This document shows, in pieces, positions 27,747 through 36,638 of a stretch of DNA of 64,000 nt. A program made the translations under genes and the position numbers. A model generated the notes under the pieces. The model ran no database searches. It saw nothing but the letters and a program-made list of their open reading frames with translations, and had not been told where the DNA came from. This DNA comes from JACQAP01 sp035548375 (GTDB lineage: Bacteria; Pseudomonadota; Gammaproteobacteria; Burkholderiales; JACQAP01). Where the stretch lies: contig DASZTG010000022.1 in assembly GCA_035548375.1 (NCBI GenBank), positions 1 through 64,000 on the forward strand, given 5' to 3'. Each line of letters begins with the position of its first letter. The first letter of the stretch is position 1.

Positions 27747-28547
27747 TCATGCACCGTCCATGGCCCGGCGGATGCCGCCGACCAGCGCCGACAAATTCCC
27801 GAGCAGTTTGTCCGAAGCGGAATTCTCGATCTCCTGCACCAGCCGGCTGCCGATCACGACCGCGTCGGACACCGAAGCGATCGCCTTCGCCGTCTCCGCG
27901 TCGCGGATGCCGAAGCCTACACCGATCGGCAGCTTGATGTGGGAGCGGATTTGCGGAATCTTGGCGGCGACGTCCTGCAGATCCAGGTTGGCGGCACCGG
28001 TCACGCCCTTGAGCGAAACGTAATAGATGTAACCGGTCGCCATGCGGCCGACCCGTTCCATGCGGCTGTCCTGGCTGGTCGGCGAAAGCAGGAAAATCGA
28101 ATCGATCCCGTGCGCCTTCAGCAGGTCGACGAGGTCGCTGCCCTCCTCCGGCGGATAATCCACGACCAGCACGCCGTCCACGCCGGCGGCCTGCGCGGCC
28201 TTCGCGAATGCGGCATGGCCCATGGCCTCGATCGGATTGGCATAGCCCATCAGGACAACCGGCGTCTTCGTGTCCTGCGTCCTGAACTCCTTGACCATGT
28301 CCATCACGTGCCGGAGGCTGGTGCCGTGCTTGAGCGCGCGTTCGCTCGAACGCTGGATGGTCGGCCCGTCCGCCATCGGGTCCGAGAACGGCACGCCGAG
28401 CTCGATGATGTCCGCGCCCGCGCCTGCGAGCGCATGCATGATCGGCACCGTCGTGGACAGGTCGGGATCCCCCGCGGTGACGAACGGGATCAACGCCTTT
28501 TTCTTGCGCGCCTGGATTGCGGCGAACGTTTGCTGGATGCGGGACAT
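27747..28547 (-). CDS. trpA: Tryptophan synthase alpha subunit
   Basis: TrpA cleaves indole-3-glycerol phosphate to indole and glyceraldehyde 3-phosphate. I start it at the ATG giving MSRIQQTFAAIQARKKKALI (266 residues; E. coli 268); an ATG 12 codons upstream lies in the repeat-rich gap and adds a non-conserved stretch. The catalytic Glu lies in DIIELGVPFSDPMADGPTIQ, with the second acid in the same motif, and the phosphate site is GFGIRDAETAKAIA and GS. Unlike in many operons, a 124-nt repeat element separates it from trpB. Confidence 0.96.
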   Translation of the reverse strand: MSRIQQTFAAIQARKKKALIPFVTAGDPDLSTTVPIMHALAGAGADIIELGVPFSDPMADGPTIQRSSERALKHGTSLRHVMDMVKEFRTQDTKTPVVLMGYANPIEAMGHAAFAKAAQAAGVDGVLVVDYPPEEGSDLVDLLKAHGIDSIFLLSPTSQDSRMERVGRMATGYIYYVSLKGVTGAANLDLQDVAAKIPQIRSHIKLPIGVGFGIRDAETAKAIASVSDAVVIGSRLVQEIENSASDKLLGNLSALVGGIRRAMDGA

Positions 28548-28671
28548 GATTATGTGAGGCGCGAGGTGCAAGGCGCGAGGCACGAGAAATGAAATCGCAG
28601 GCTGGCAAAAACTTGCGCGCGAAGCGGGCGGTTCCCGCGCCTCGTGCCTGGTGCCTCTCGCCCGGCCCTAG
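28548..28671. repeat. Intergenic inverted repeat, copy 3, between trpB and trpA
   Basis: GTGAGGCGCGAGGTGCAAGG and CGCGAGGCACGAG (28554-28585) face CCTCGTGCCTGGTGCCTCTC (28641-28660). The arms can pair over about 20 bases imperfectly around a 55-nt interior. The units are permutations of AGGCRCGAGG/AGGTGCAAGG words. It leaves trpA without a good ribosome binding site. Confidence 0.6.
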
Positions 28672-29889
28672 TCACAGCTTCAACCCCGAACGCTCGGCGA
28701 CCGTGTTCATGTCCTTGTCGCCGCGTCCCGAAAGATTGACCAGCAGCACTTTGTCCTTGCCCATGGACGGCGCGATTTTCATCGCGTGCGCGACGGCGTG
28801 CGACGACTCCAGCGCCGGCATGATGCCCTCCATGCGCGTAAGCGTGTGGAATGCCTGCAGCGCCTCGTCGTCCGTGATCGGCACGTACTCGGCGCGACCG
28901 CTGTCCTTGAGGTATGCGTGCTCGGGGCCGACACCCGGATAGTCGAGTCCGGCGGAAATCGAGTGGGTCTCGATGATCTGGCCGTTCTCGTCCTGGATCA
29001 GGTAAGTGCGATTGCCGTGCAGAACGCCGGGCCTGCCCGCGCACAGGGTGGCGGCATGCTTGCCCGACGCGATGCCATGGCCGGCGGCCTCGACGCCGAT
29101 CAGCCGCACCTGCCTGTCTTCGATGTAGGGATAGAAAGCGCCCAGCGCGTTCGATCCGCCGCCCACGCAGGCGATGATCGCATCCGGCTGGCGGCCGATG
29201 GCCTCCGGCATCTGCGTGCGCAGTTCGCGGCCGACGACGGAATTGAAGTCGCGCACCATCATCGGGTACGGATGCGGCCCCGCCACCGTGCCGATGATGT
29301 AGAACGTATTCTCGACATTCGTCACCCAGTCGCGCATCGCTTCGTTGAGCGCGTCCTTCAGGGTCTTCGATCCGCTTTCCACCGGCACCACCGTCGCGCC
29401 AAGCAGCTTCATGCGGTACACGTTCATCGACTGGCGCTTGACGTCCTCCGAACCCATGTACACGACGCATTCCATGCCGTAGCGCGCCGCCACCGTCGCC
29501 GAGGCCACGCCGTGCTGGCCGGCGCCCGTCTCCGCGATGATGCGTTTCTTGCCCATGCGCCGCGCCAGCAGCGCCTGGCCGATGGTGTTGTTGATCTTGT
29601 GGGCGCCGGTATGGTTCAGGTCTTCGCGCTTGAGCCAGATCTGCGCGCCGCCGCAATGCTGCGACAGCCGCTTCGCGTGATAGACCGGGCTGGGACGCCC
29701 GACGTAGTGCTTGAGCTCGGACTCGAATTCCGCGACGAACTCCGGATCGCGGCGCATGCTCTCGTACTGCGCGCGCAATTCATCGAGGGCGTGGATCAGC
29801 GTTTCGGCAACGAATACGCCGCCGTACGGGCCGAAGTGGCCTTTCTCATCGGGAAGGTTGTAGGCCGTCACGCCTTCATACATCTGCAT
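28672..29889 (-). CDS. trpB: Tryptophan synthase beta subunit
   Basis: TrpB condenses indole with serine using PLP. It has 405 residues (E. coli 397). The Schiff-base lysine is K98 in REDLNHTGAHKINNTIGQAL; the PLP phosphate loop is CVGGGSNALGAFYPY, and the COMM/active-site glutamate lies in IIAETGAGQHGVASATVAAR. The start overlaps the end of trpF by 14 nt; the second ATG two codons later is equally possible. Confidence 0.98.
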   Translation of the reverse strand: MQMYEGVTAYNLPDEKGHFGPYGGVFVAETLIHALDELRAQYESMRRDPEFVAEFESELKHYVGRPSPVYHAKRLSQHCGGAQIWLKREDLNHTGAHKINNTIGQALLARRMGKKRIIAETGAGQHGVASATVAARYGMECVVYMGSEDVKRQSMNVYRMKLLGATVVPVESGSKTLKDALNEAMRDWVTNVENTFYIIGTVAGPHPYPMMVRDFNSVVGRELRTQMPEAIGRQPDAIIACVGGGSNALGAFYPYIEDRQVRLIGVEAAGHGIASGKHAATLCAGRPGVLHGNRTYLIQDENGQIIETHSISAGLDYPGVGPEHAYLKDSGRAEYVPITDDEALQAFHTLTRMEGIMPALESSHAVAHAMKIAPSMGKDKVLLVNLSGRGDKDMNTVAERSGLKL

Positions 29890-30499
29890 CTCTCGCTCCT
29901 TGGATGAAGGCGGCGACCTTGGCCGCGTCCTTGATTCCCCTGGCCGCCTCCACGCCGCTGCTGACGTCCACGGCCCAGGGCCGCACGCTGCGTATCGCCT
30001 GGGTCACGTTCGCAGGCGTCAAGCCGCCCGCGAGGATCACCGGCAGCGGTAGTTGCCTGGGGACCAGGTTCCAGTCGAACGTGGATCCCGTGCCGCCGTG
30101 GCTGCCTTCGACGAATGCATCGAGGAGCAGGCCCTTCGCGCGGCGATAACGGGCGGCGTATTGTAGCAAATCCGTTCCCGACCCCACCCGCACCGCCTTG
30201 ATGTAGGGCACGCCGAAGCCCTCGCAAAATTCCGGCGCTTCGTCGCCATGGAACTGAAGCAACTGCGGACGGACATTGGTGATTACCCGCTCGATCTCGA
30301 CCACAGGCTGGTCGACGAACAAGGCCACGGAAGTCACGAACGGCGGCAATGAACCGACAATCGCGGCGCCGGCCTGCTCGCTGACGAGGCGCGGGCTTTT
30401 CGGATAAAAAATCATCCCGATCGCGTGAGCGCCGGCGCGCGCGGCGACCAGCGCATCCTCCACGCGGGTGATGCCGCAGATTTTTACCGCAGTAGCCAT
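29876..30499 (-). CDS. trpF: Phosphoribosylanthranilate isomerase
   Basis: TrpF isomerises phosphoribosylanthranilate in tryptophan synthesis. The start is the ATG giving MATAVKICGITRVEDALVAA (207 residues); the open frame further upstream is antisense noise over truA. Catalytic Cys8 is in KICGITR and the catalytic Asp in WAVDVSSGVE; LDAF and LAGGLTPANV complete the barrel. It is a stand-alone TrpF rather than the TrpC-TrpF fusion of enterobacteria, as usual in Pseudomonas and betaproteobacteria. Confidence 0.97.
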   Translation of the reverse strand: MATAVKICGITRVEDALVAARAGAHAIGMIFYPKSPRLVSEQAGAAIVGSLPPFVTSVALFVDQPVVEIERVITNVRPQLLQFHGDEAPEFCEGFGVPYIKAVRVGSGTDLLQYAARYRRAKGLLLDAFVEGSHGGTGSTFDWNLVPRQLPLPVILAGGLTPANVTQAIRSVRPWAVDVSSGVEAARGIKDAAKVAAFIQGARDADV

Positions 30500-30522
30500 G
30501 TGGAACGCACGATTGAGATCGC

Positions 30523-31323
30523 CTATCCGGCCGCGAGCAAGAGATCTTCGACGCGGCGCAGGTCTGGAATCGGCGGCAACGCCCAGACGGCATCGTACTC
30601 CACCCCCGCGAGGTAGAGACCTGCCGGCGAAAACGTAGGCGCGGCGAGCGTGCGATCCCGCCCCTCCAGCAACGTCCGCATCCACTCCACGGGCTGCCTG
30701 CCGCTGCCGACGTAGACCAGCGAGCCGACCAGGTTGCGTACCATGTGCTGGAGAAAGGCGTTCGCCACGAACTCGAACCGGATCAGATCTCCCCGCCTGG
30801 CGACGTCGATGCTGCGCACGGTCTTCACGGGCGACCTCGCCTGACACTCGGCTGCGCGAAACGAGCTGAAGTCATGCTCGCCGAGCAGGCATTGTGCGGC
30901 TTCGAGCATCGCTGCTTCGTCAAGCTTGCGGTGCGTCCAGCCCGCCCGACCGCCTAGCAGCCCGGGGCGCGTCGCGCGGTTGAGCAGCCAGTAAACATAG
31001 CGCCGGCCTGTCGCGCGGAAGCGGGCGTGAAATTCCTGTTGTACTTCGCGCGACCACGTCACCGCCACGCTTTGGGGTAGCAATGCATTGGTGCCGCGCG
31101 TCCACGCGCTGAGCGGGCGATCCGCCGTCGTGTCGAAATGCACCACTTGCCCAAGCGCATGAACGCCGGTGTCCGTGCGGCCCGCGCACGCGGTTTCTAT
31201 TTTTTCTCCGGCGACACCCGACAGCGCGATTTCCAGTGCGTCCTGCACGCCGCAGCCGCCCGGTTGCGTCTGCCAGCCGCAGAACGCGTTGCCGTCGTAT
31301 TCCAGTCCGAGTGCGATTCTCAA
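30523..31323 (-). CDS. truA: tRNA pseudouridine(38-40) synthase
   Basis: TruA makes pseudouridine at tRNA positions 38-40. I place the start at a TTG giving (M)RIALGLEYDGNAFCGWQTQP, for 266 residues (E. coli 270). Upstream in-frame ATGs exist, but they lie before or inside a terminator hairpin at 31344-31367, and the added residues are not TruA-like. GGGGG lies about nine bases before the TTG. Catalytic Asp51 is in CAGRTDTGVHALGQV. The gene heads the truA-trpF-trpB-trpA run. Confidence 0.94.
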   Translation of the reverse strand: MRIALGLEYDGNAFCGWQTQPGGCGVQDALEIALSGVAGEKIETACAGRTDTGVHALGQVVHFDTTADRPLSAWTRGTNALLPQSVAVTWSREVQQEFHARFRATGRRYVYWLLNRATRPGLLGGRAGWTHRKLDEAAMLEAAQCLLGEHDFSSFRAAECQARSPVKTVRSIDVARRGDLIRFEFVANAFLQHMVRNLVGSLVYVGSGRQPVEWMRTLLEGRDRTLAAPTFSPAGLYLAGVEYDAVWALPPIPDLRRVEDLLLAAG

Positions 31324-31343
31324 TGCCGGACCCCCGAAAGAAA

Positions 31344-31367
31344 TGCCGGGGCACGCATGCCCCGGCA
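31344..31367 (-). terminator. Hairpin terminator between fimV and truA
   Basis: TGCCGGGGCA and TGCCCCGGCA arms (10 bp, loop TGCG in the minus-strand reading) are followed on the minus strand by TTTCTTTC. It lies 21 nt before the TTG start chosen for truA and decides against longer truA starts. Confidence 0.75.
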
Positions 31368-31390
31368 CCGGATGTAGGAGAGCCATGTTA

Positions 31391-31410
31391 GCGCCCGATA
31401 TGGCGGGCGC
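31391..31410 (-). terminator. Second hairpin after the fimV stop
   Basis: GCGCCCG and CGGGCGC form a 7-bp stem around a 6-nt loop, 11 nt after the fimV stop. No U run follows, so alone it is a weak terminator; with the hairpin at 31344-31367 it makes a tandem structure. Confidence 0.45.
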
Positions 31411-31421
31411 CAATTGCGGAA

Positions 31422-34229
31422 TCAGGCGTCCAGGCTGGTCAACACGGTCTGGGCCGCGGCCTTTTGCTCGGTATCGCCTTCCTGCAGCACTTCCTTGAGG
31501 ATCTCGCGCGCGCCGTCCTTGTCGCCCATCTCCTGGTACGCCTTTGCCAGGTCGAACTTGGTTTGCACGTCGTACCAGTGGTCGTCCTTGCCGGTCGGCG
31601 AAATAGCCGGCGACGTTTCCATGCCGAGGTCCAGGCTGATGCCGGACAGATCGATTTCCGGCGCTGCCGCCCTCGCTTCCACCTTCGGCTCGGCCGGCGT
31701 ATCGAGCGACAAACCGCTCATGTCGAAGTCCAGTCCGCCCGCGGACGCTGAGGGTTCGGCGGCGGCAACGGACGATTCCGGAGCGGAAGCGGCCAGCGAG
31801 TTGAGGTCGATGTCGAAATCCAGTCCGGACGCACTATCCGCCTTTGCCGCCTGCGGTTCCGACGCGGTCCCCCCGACGGCCGGCAGATCGACGTTGAAAT
31901 CCATCGCGGCCGGTGCGGGTGGCGCTTCCAGCGACACGGTCGAGTCGTGATCGGGCTCGGCTGCAGGATCGATGATGCCTGTGCGGTCGAACGGGCTGCC
32001 GCCATCGCCCAGGTCGATATCGGTCGTCGTGGCGGTGGAATCCTCGGAGCCGATGTTGAAGTCGACATTTTCCGCCGCTGCCGCAGCCGTGGCGGCGGCC
32101 GCGATCCCCGCAGCGGCTGCTCCCTTGCCGGCTGCGTAACGTGAATTCTCCGGATCGACCTGGTATCCCAGTACGACCGCCTGGTCCCAGATCTCGCCCT
32201 TGCCGCCGGTTCCCTGCTGCAGGTCGCGCGCAACCTTCTCGAAGGACTTCGCATCCTTGCGGCTGGCATAGATCTGCAGCAGCTTGAGCTGGATTTCGGC
32301 GCGCTTCGGCGAGGTCTCGAGCGCTTCCTTGAGCAGTTCCTCCGCCTGGGCATCGCGACCGTAGGCGAGGAAGATTTCCGCCTCGGCTATCGGGTCGACT
32401 TCGTCGGAAGCCCCTTCGCTCGCAGTGGAAGCGATCGCCGCGGCGGGGCTTGCCACGGCGAGAACGTTGTTGTCACCCGCTGCCCTCGCAGGGGCAGATT
32501 CTTCGGCGTCGGATTTGGACTCGCGACGGCGCTTGACCGCGCGTACGGCAAGCGCCCCGATGATGACGAGGACACCGATGGCCGCTCCCAGATAGGCCGG
32601 CTGATCGAGCACCTGGTCCATCAGGCTCGGCTCGGGTGCGGGCGGCGCCGGCGGCGCCGCCTTCGGCGCCACGGGCTTCGGCGTCGTCGGGGCAGGCTGG
32701 TTCGGGGCGGGCGCGGTATCGCTCTTCGGTGCAACCGGCGCCGGCGTAGCCGGTGTCGGCGTGGCGGGCTTGGCTTCCGGCGCGGGTACGACCGGCGCCG
32801 GGGTCTTGGGTGCGGCCGGGGTCGCGGGAGGTTCGGGCTTCGGCGCTGTCTGCGTAGCGGGTGCTGGCGTGGTCACAGCCGGCGGCGGGGCGGCGGGTTT
32901 CGGCGCCTCCGCCATGGTATTGCTCTGCAGCTTGCGCAACTCGTTCAATTTCTCGATCTGCTTCTGCAGCATGGCCACGCGATCGTTGGCCTCCTTGATC
33001 GCCTTGTCGCGGGCAACGACCTCTTCTTCGAGCGCGCGCACACGCGCGGCGGATTGCGCGTTGCCTGCACCGGCTGCCGCGGCGGGCTCGTTCTTCGACA
33101 GCTTGAGAACTTCCTTCGGTTGCTCAGTCGCCGCCTTGTCCTGCGCGGGTGCGCCGACCTTGCCCGACGCCGCCTGTTGCGCCGGCTGCTCGGCAGGCGC
33201 TGCCTGGCCAGCAGCAGCCGCAAGCTGCTCGCGGTAGGCGCGCCAGTCACGAGCCTGGATCTTCACTTCCTTCCTGGCATCGGCTTCGCTGACGGAGGAC
33301 AGTTGCTCGGAAGTCGGCAGCTGGAGGATCTTGCCCGTCTTCAGACGGTTCATGTTCTTGCCGGAGAACGCCTCGGGATTGTTCCTTACCAGCAGCACGA
33401 GCATCTGCTCGAGGCTCACGTCCGCCGGCTTGGTCGCGGTAGCAATCTTGTTCAGCGTATCGCCGCTCTTGACCGGACCATAGGCATCCGCCTTTGCGCT
33501 GGAGTCCTGGCCGCCTTCGAGCAGGGTGGGCTGGGCGCCGCCGATCGTCTCAGTGGGCTTCGCGGCCTCTTCCGGCCTGGCTTCGGCCGCCGGTGCTGCT
33601 TCCGGTTTGGGCTCTTCGGGTTTCGCTTCTTCGGGACGGGTTTCCGTGGACGCTTGCGGCGCGGGCTCGCTGGGCGCAGCGGCCGGTGCTTCCGCCTTGG
33701 GCGCCTGCTCGGGCTGGATCGCTTCCGGAGCAGGGACAGGCTCCGCTACCGGCGCAGTCGCCGGGGGCTGGGCAGGCTTGACTTCGGCGGCAGCGGCCTT
33801 CTGCTTCGACCGCTCGGCCAGTACGTCGGGGGGATCGAGCAGTGCGGTGAATTCGCGACTGATGCGGCCGGAAGACCAGGTCAGCTCGATGAGCAGGTCC
33901 ACGAACGGTTCGGTTGCAGGCTGGGCGGACGTAATCTTGACGTACGGCTCTCCGCTCGCCCGTTTCTCGATGCTCACCTTCACGCCTGTGAGCAGGTTCG
34001 AATAGGCCAACCCGGAGCGTTCGAACGCGTCTGGACTGGCAAGGCGTACCGATAGCGAGTTGCTCTCGTTCTTTTCCGCCACGAGTTCGACTTCCGCCTT
34101 GAGCGGCTCGCCGAGAGCGGACATGACGGTTAGCTTGCCCAGGCCCGCCGCATGAGAAACGGCGCATATGGAAAGCAATGACGCGGCGACGATCCACGCG
34201 CGAATAGACGTGATGCCCAAAGCGCCCAC
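31422..34229 (-). CDS. fimV: FimV-like pilus/peptidoglycan-binding hub protein
   Basis: FimV is an inner-membrane protein that recruits polar and type IV pilus factors. It has 935 residues: signal peptide (to about residue 28), FimV N-terminal domain with GLGKLTVMSALGEPLKAEVE, a LysM peptidoglycan-binding domain (about 249-305, VKSGDTLNKIATATKPADVS), Pro/Ala/Glu-rich regions with a short coiled coil, a membrane segment (about 543-563), and an acidic cytoplasmic part ending in the FimV C-terminal TPR motif (about 883-913, FDLAKAYQEMGDKDGAREIL). The frame opens with GTG; a TTG three codons on has AGGGTGG five bases upstream and may be the true start. Confidence 0.92.
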   Translation of the reverse strand: MGALGITSIRAWIVAASLLSICAVSHAAGLGKLTVMSALGEPLKAEVELVAEKNESNSLSVRLASPDAFERSGLAYSNLLTGVKVSIEKRASGEPYVKITSAQPATEPFVDLLIELTWSSGRISREFTALLDPPDVLAERSKQKAAAAEVKPAQPPATAPVAEPVPAPEAIQPEQAPKAEAPAAAPSEPAPQASTETRPEEAKPEEPKPEAAPAAEARPEEAAKPTETIGGAQPTLLEGGQDSSAKADAYGPVKSGDTLNKIATATKPADVSLEQMLVLLVRNNPEAFSGKNMNRLKTGKILQLPTSEQLSSVSEADARKEVKIQARDWRAYREQLAAAAGQAAPAEQPAQQAASGKVGAPAQDKAATEQPKEVLKLSKNEPAAAAGAGNAQSAARVRALEEEVVARDKAIKEANDRVAMLQKQIEKLNELRKLQSNTMAEAPKPAAPPPAVTTPAPATQTAPKPEPPATPAAPKTPAPVVPAPEAKPATPTPATPAPVAPKSDTAPAPNQPAPTTPKPVAPKAAPPAPPAPEPSLMDQVLDQPAYLGAAIGVLVIIGALAVRAVKRRRESKSDAEESAPARAAGDNNVLAVASPAAAIASTASEGASDEVDPIAEAEIFLAYGRDAQAEELLKEALETSPKRAEIQLKLLQIYASRKDAKSFEKVARDLQQGTGGKGEIWDQAVVLGYQVDPENSRYAAGKGAAAAGIAAAATAAAAAENVDFNIGSEDSTATTTDIDLGDGGSPFDRTGIIDPAAEPDHDSTVSLEAPPAPAAMDFNVDLPAVGGTASEPQAAKADSASGLDFDIDLNSLAASAPESSVAAAEPSASAGGLDFDMSGLSLDTPAEPKVEARAAAPEIDLSGISLDLGMETSPAISPTGKDDHWYDVQTKFDLAKAYQEMGDKDGAREILKEVLQEGDTEQKAAAQTVLTSLDA

Positions 34230-34256
34230 CCTGATCGGTTTTTGTTTGAAGTAATT

Positions 34257-34285
34257 AAAATAACATCATGGATTTAGAGATGCAA
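34257..34285 (-). promoter_or_regulatory. Putative fimV promoter
   Basis: TTGCAT at 34285-34280, 17 nt, TATTTT at 34262-34257 on the minus strand, within the AT-rich gap between asd and fimV. Matches are moderate (3 of 6 and 4 of 6). Confidence 0.35.
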
Positions 34286-34355
34286 GCTCATATTTAGCCT
34301 CACATTCCGTGCCGAATCGCGGCTTTTAAACCACCGGGGCAGGCTACGGGCGGCG

Positions 34356-35471
34356 TCAGCTCTCGATCAATATCCTGAGCATGCGCCGCAACGGTTCCGC
34401 CGCACCCCATAGCAGCTGGTCTCCGACGGTGAAGGCCGTAAGGTATTCGCCGCCCATGGGCAACTTGCGTAAACGGCCTATCGGCACGGTCAGCGTGCCG
34501 GTGACGTACGCCGGCGTCAGCTCGCGGATGGAATCCTCGCGACGGTTCGGGACGACTTTCGCCCATTGATTCGCGCTCGCGAGCATGCCTTCGATTTCCG
34601 CGATCGGCACATCCTTCGTGAGCTTGATCGTGAGCGCCTGGCTATGGCATCGCATCGCGCCGATGCGCACGCACACGCCGTCGATGGGGATCGGCTTTTC
34701 CTCACGGCCGAGGATCTTGTTGCCTTCCGCCTGTGCCTTCCATTCTTCCTTGCTCTGGCCGTTGCCGAGATCCTTGTCGATCCACGGGATAAGGCTGCCC
34801 GCGAGCGGCACGCCGAAGTGCTCGGTCGGATTTTCAGGCGAGCGCAATGCCTCGGCGACCTTGCGATCGATATCCAGAATGGACGACGCCGGATCCTGCA
34901 ACGGCGTCTTCGCAGCCGCATGCGCATGGCCCATCTGCGCGAGCAGCTCGCGCATGTTCTGCGCGCCCGCGCCGGAGGCTGCCTGGTAAGTCATCGCCGT
35001 GATCCACTCGACGAGGCCGGCCTTGAACAGCCCATGCATGCCCATCAGCATCAGGCTGACGGTGCAATTGCCGCCGATGTAGTTCTTACCGCCCTGCTTC
35101 AACGCAGAGCGGATCACGTCCATGTTCACCGGATCGAGAATAATGACGGCATCCTTCTGCATGCGCAGCGCCGATGCCGCGTCGATCCAATATCCGCCCC
35201 ATCCCGCCGCGCGCAGCTTCGGGAAGATTTCGTTCGTATAGTCGCCGCCCTGGCAGGAGATTATGACTTCCATTTCCTTGAGCGCCGCGACATCCCCGGC
35301 ATCCTTGAGCGGCGGTACATCCTTGCCGATCGACGGTCCCTTGCCGCCATGCTGCGACGTGCTGAAGAACACCGGGTCGATGAGGTCGAAGTCCTTCTCC
35401 TGCAGCATGCGCTGCATCAGCACCGAACCCACCATCCCGCGCCAGCCCACCAATCCGACTCGTCTCATCAT
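34356..35471 (-). CDS. asd: Aspartate-semialdehyde dehydrogenase
   Basis: Asd reduces aspartyl phosphate to aspartate semialdehyde for lysine, threonine and methionine. It has 371 residues (E. coli 367). The NADP fold is VGLVGWRGMVGSVLMQRM, and the acyl-enzyme cysteine is C136 in YIGGNCTVSLMLMGMHGLF; the catalytic histidine is in VRIGAMRCHSQALTIKL. It follows leuB by 27 nt and precedes fimV, a standard order in this group. Confidence 0.98.
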   Translation of the reverse strand: MMRRVGLVGWRGMVGSVLMQRMLQEKDFDLIDPVFFSTSQHGGKGPSIGKDVPPLKDAGDVAALKEMEVIISCQGGDYTNEIFPKLRAAGWGGYWIDAASALRMQKDAVIILDPVNMDVIRSALKQGGKNYIGGNCTVSLMLMGMHGLFKAGLVEWITAMTYQAASGAGAQNMRELLAQMGHAHAAAKTPLQDPASSILDIDRKVAEALRSPENPTEHFGVPLAGSLIPWIDKDLGNGQSKEEWKAQAEGNKILGREEKPIPIDGVCVRIGAMRCHSQALTIKLTKDVPIAEIEGMLASANQWAKVVPNRREDSIRELTPAYVTGTLTVPIGRLRKLPMGGEYLTAFTVGDQLLWGAAEPLRRMLRILIES

Positions 35472-35498
35472 CGCACCCTCAAGCTGTTCATCTTTGCC

Positions 35499-36569
35499 TC
35501 ACGCATGCAGCGCGGCAACCACCGCGTCACCCATCTCTTCCGTGCCGACCTTTTTCGTGCCGGCCTCGAAGATATCGCCCGTGCGCAAACCCTGTTTGAG
35601 CACGCGCTTGACGGCGGCGTCGATGCGCGCGGCAGCCGTCTCTTCGCCGAAGGTGTAGCGCATCATCATCGACAGCGACAGGATCGTCGCAAGCGGATTG
35701 GCCACGCCCTTGCCGGCAATGTCCGGCGCGGATCCGTGGATCGGCTCGTAGAGCCCCTTGTTCTTCGCGTCGAGCGACGCCGACGGCAGCATGCCGATCG
35801 AGCCCGTCAGCATCGAGGCCTCGTCGGACAGGATGTCGCCGAACATGTTGCCGGTGAGGATCACGTCGAACTGCTTCGGTGCGCGCACGAGCTGCATCGC
35901 GGCGTTGTCGACGTACATGTGCGACACCTCGACGTCGGCGTATTCTTTCGCGACCTCGTTGACGACCTCGCGCCACAGGATGCTGGTGTCGAGCACGTTG
36001 GCCTTGTCGACCGAGCACAGCTTGCGCCCGCGCTTGCGCGCGATGCCGAAGCCAACATGCGCGATGCGGCGGATTTCGGATTCGCTGTACTTCATGGTGT
36101 CGAAGCCTTCGCGTTCCCCAGCATCCGTGTTGCGCTGCCCGCGCGGCTGACCGAAGTAGATGTCGCCGGTGAGTTCCCGCAGGATCATGATGTCGAGGCC
36201 CGCCACGTATTCGTTCTTCAAGGTCGAGGCGTTCGCAAGCTCCTCGTAGACCAGCGCCGGTCGCAGGTTCGCGAACAAGCCGAGCTCCTTGCGGATGCGC
36301 AAAAGGCCTTGTTCGGGACGCATCGCGCGCGGCAAGGTATCGTACGTCGGGCCGCCGACGGCCCCGAGCAGCACCGCGTCGGCCTGCTTCGCCAGCGCGA
36401 GCGTCGCAGCCGGCAGCGGATCCTGCGCGGCGTCGTAGCCGGCCCCGCCGATCGGCGCCTGCTCGGTCTCGATCTTCAGGCCGTCTCGCGACAGCGCCTT
36501 CAATACCTTGACGGCCTGTTGCACGACTTCCGGCCCGATGCCGTCTCCCGGCAATACCGCAATCTTCAT
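35499..36569 (-). CDS. leuB: 3-isopropylmalate dehydrogenase
   Basis: LeuB oxidises and decarboxylates 3-isopropylmalate with NAD in leucine synthesis. The start is the ATG giving MKIAVLPGDGIGPEVVQQAV (356 residues); the 20-codon upstream extension runs through a terminator hairpin. Motifs include LLGAVGGPTYD, the substrate arginines in RPEQGLLRIRKEL and NLRPAL, VDKANVLDTSILWREVV and LTGNMFGDILSDEASMLTGS. The ribosome binding site GAGGG is seven bases upstream, immediately behind the terminator U run. Confidence 0.98.
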   Translation of the reverse strand: MKIAVLPGDGIGPEVVQQAVKVLKALSRDGLKIETEQAPIGGAGYDAAQDPLPAATLALAKQADAVLLGAVGGPTYDTLPRAMRPEQGLLRIRKELGLFANLRPALVYEELANASTLKNEYVAGLDIMILRELTGDIYFGQPRGQRNTDAGEREGFDTMKYSESEIRRIAHVGFGIARKRGRKLCSVDKANVLDTSILWREVVNEVAKEYADVEVSHMYVDNAAMQLVRAPKQFDVILTGNMFGDILSDEASMLTGSIGMLPSASLDAKNKGLYEPIHGSAPDIAGKGVANPLATILSLSMMMRYTFGEETAAARIDAAVKRVLKQGLRTGDIFEAGTKKVGTEEMGDAVVAALHA

Positions 36570-36581
36570 TTTCGATCCCTC

Positions 36582-36614
36582 AAAAAAACAACCGGGGCAT
36601 CTGCTTTGCCCCGG
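36582..36614 (-). terminator. Intrinsic terminator between leuD and leuB
   Basis: On the minus strand CCGGGGCA and TGCCCCGG (8 bp, 7-nt loop) are followed by TTGTTTTTTTG. The U run ends 12 nt before the leuB ATG and 25 nt after the leuD stop, inside the leuCDB unit. It should reduce leuB-asd-fimV transcription relative to leuCD unless relieved. Confidence 0.85.
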
Positions 36615-36638
36615 CTGGTGTTGGTTCATTTGCTTGCG

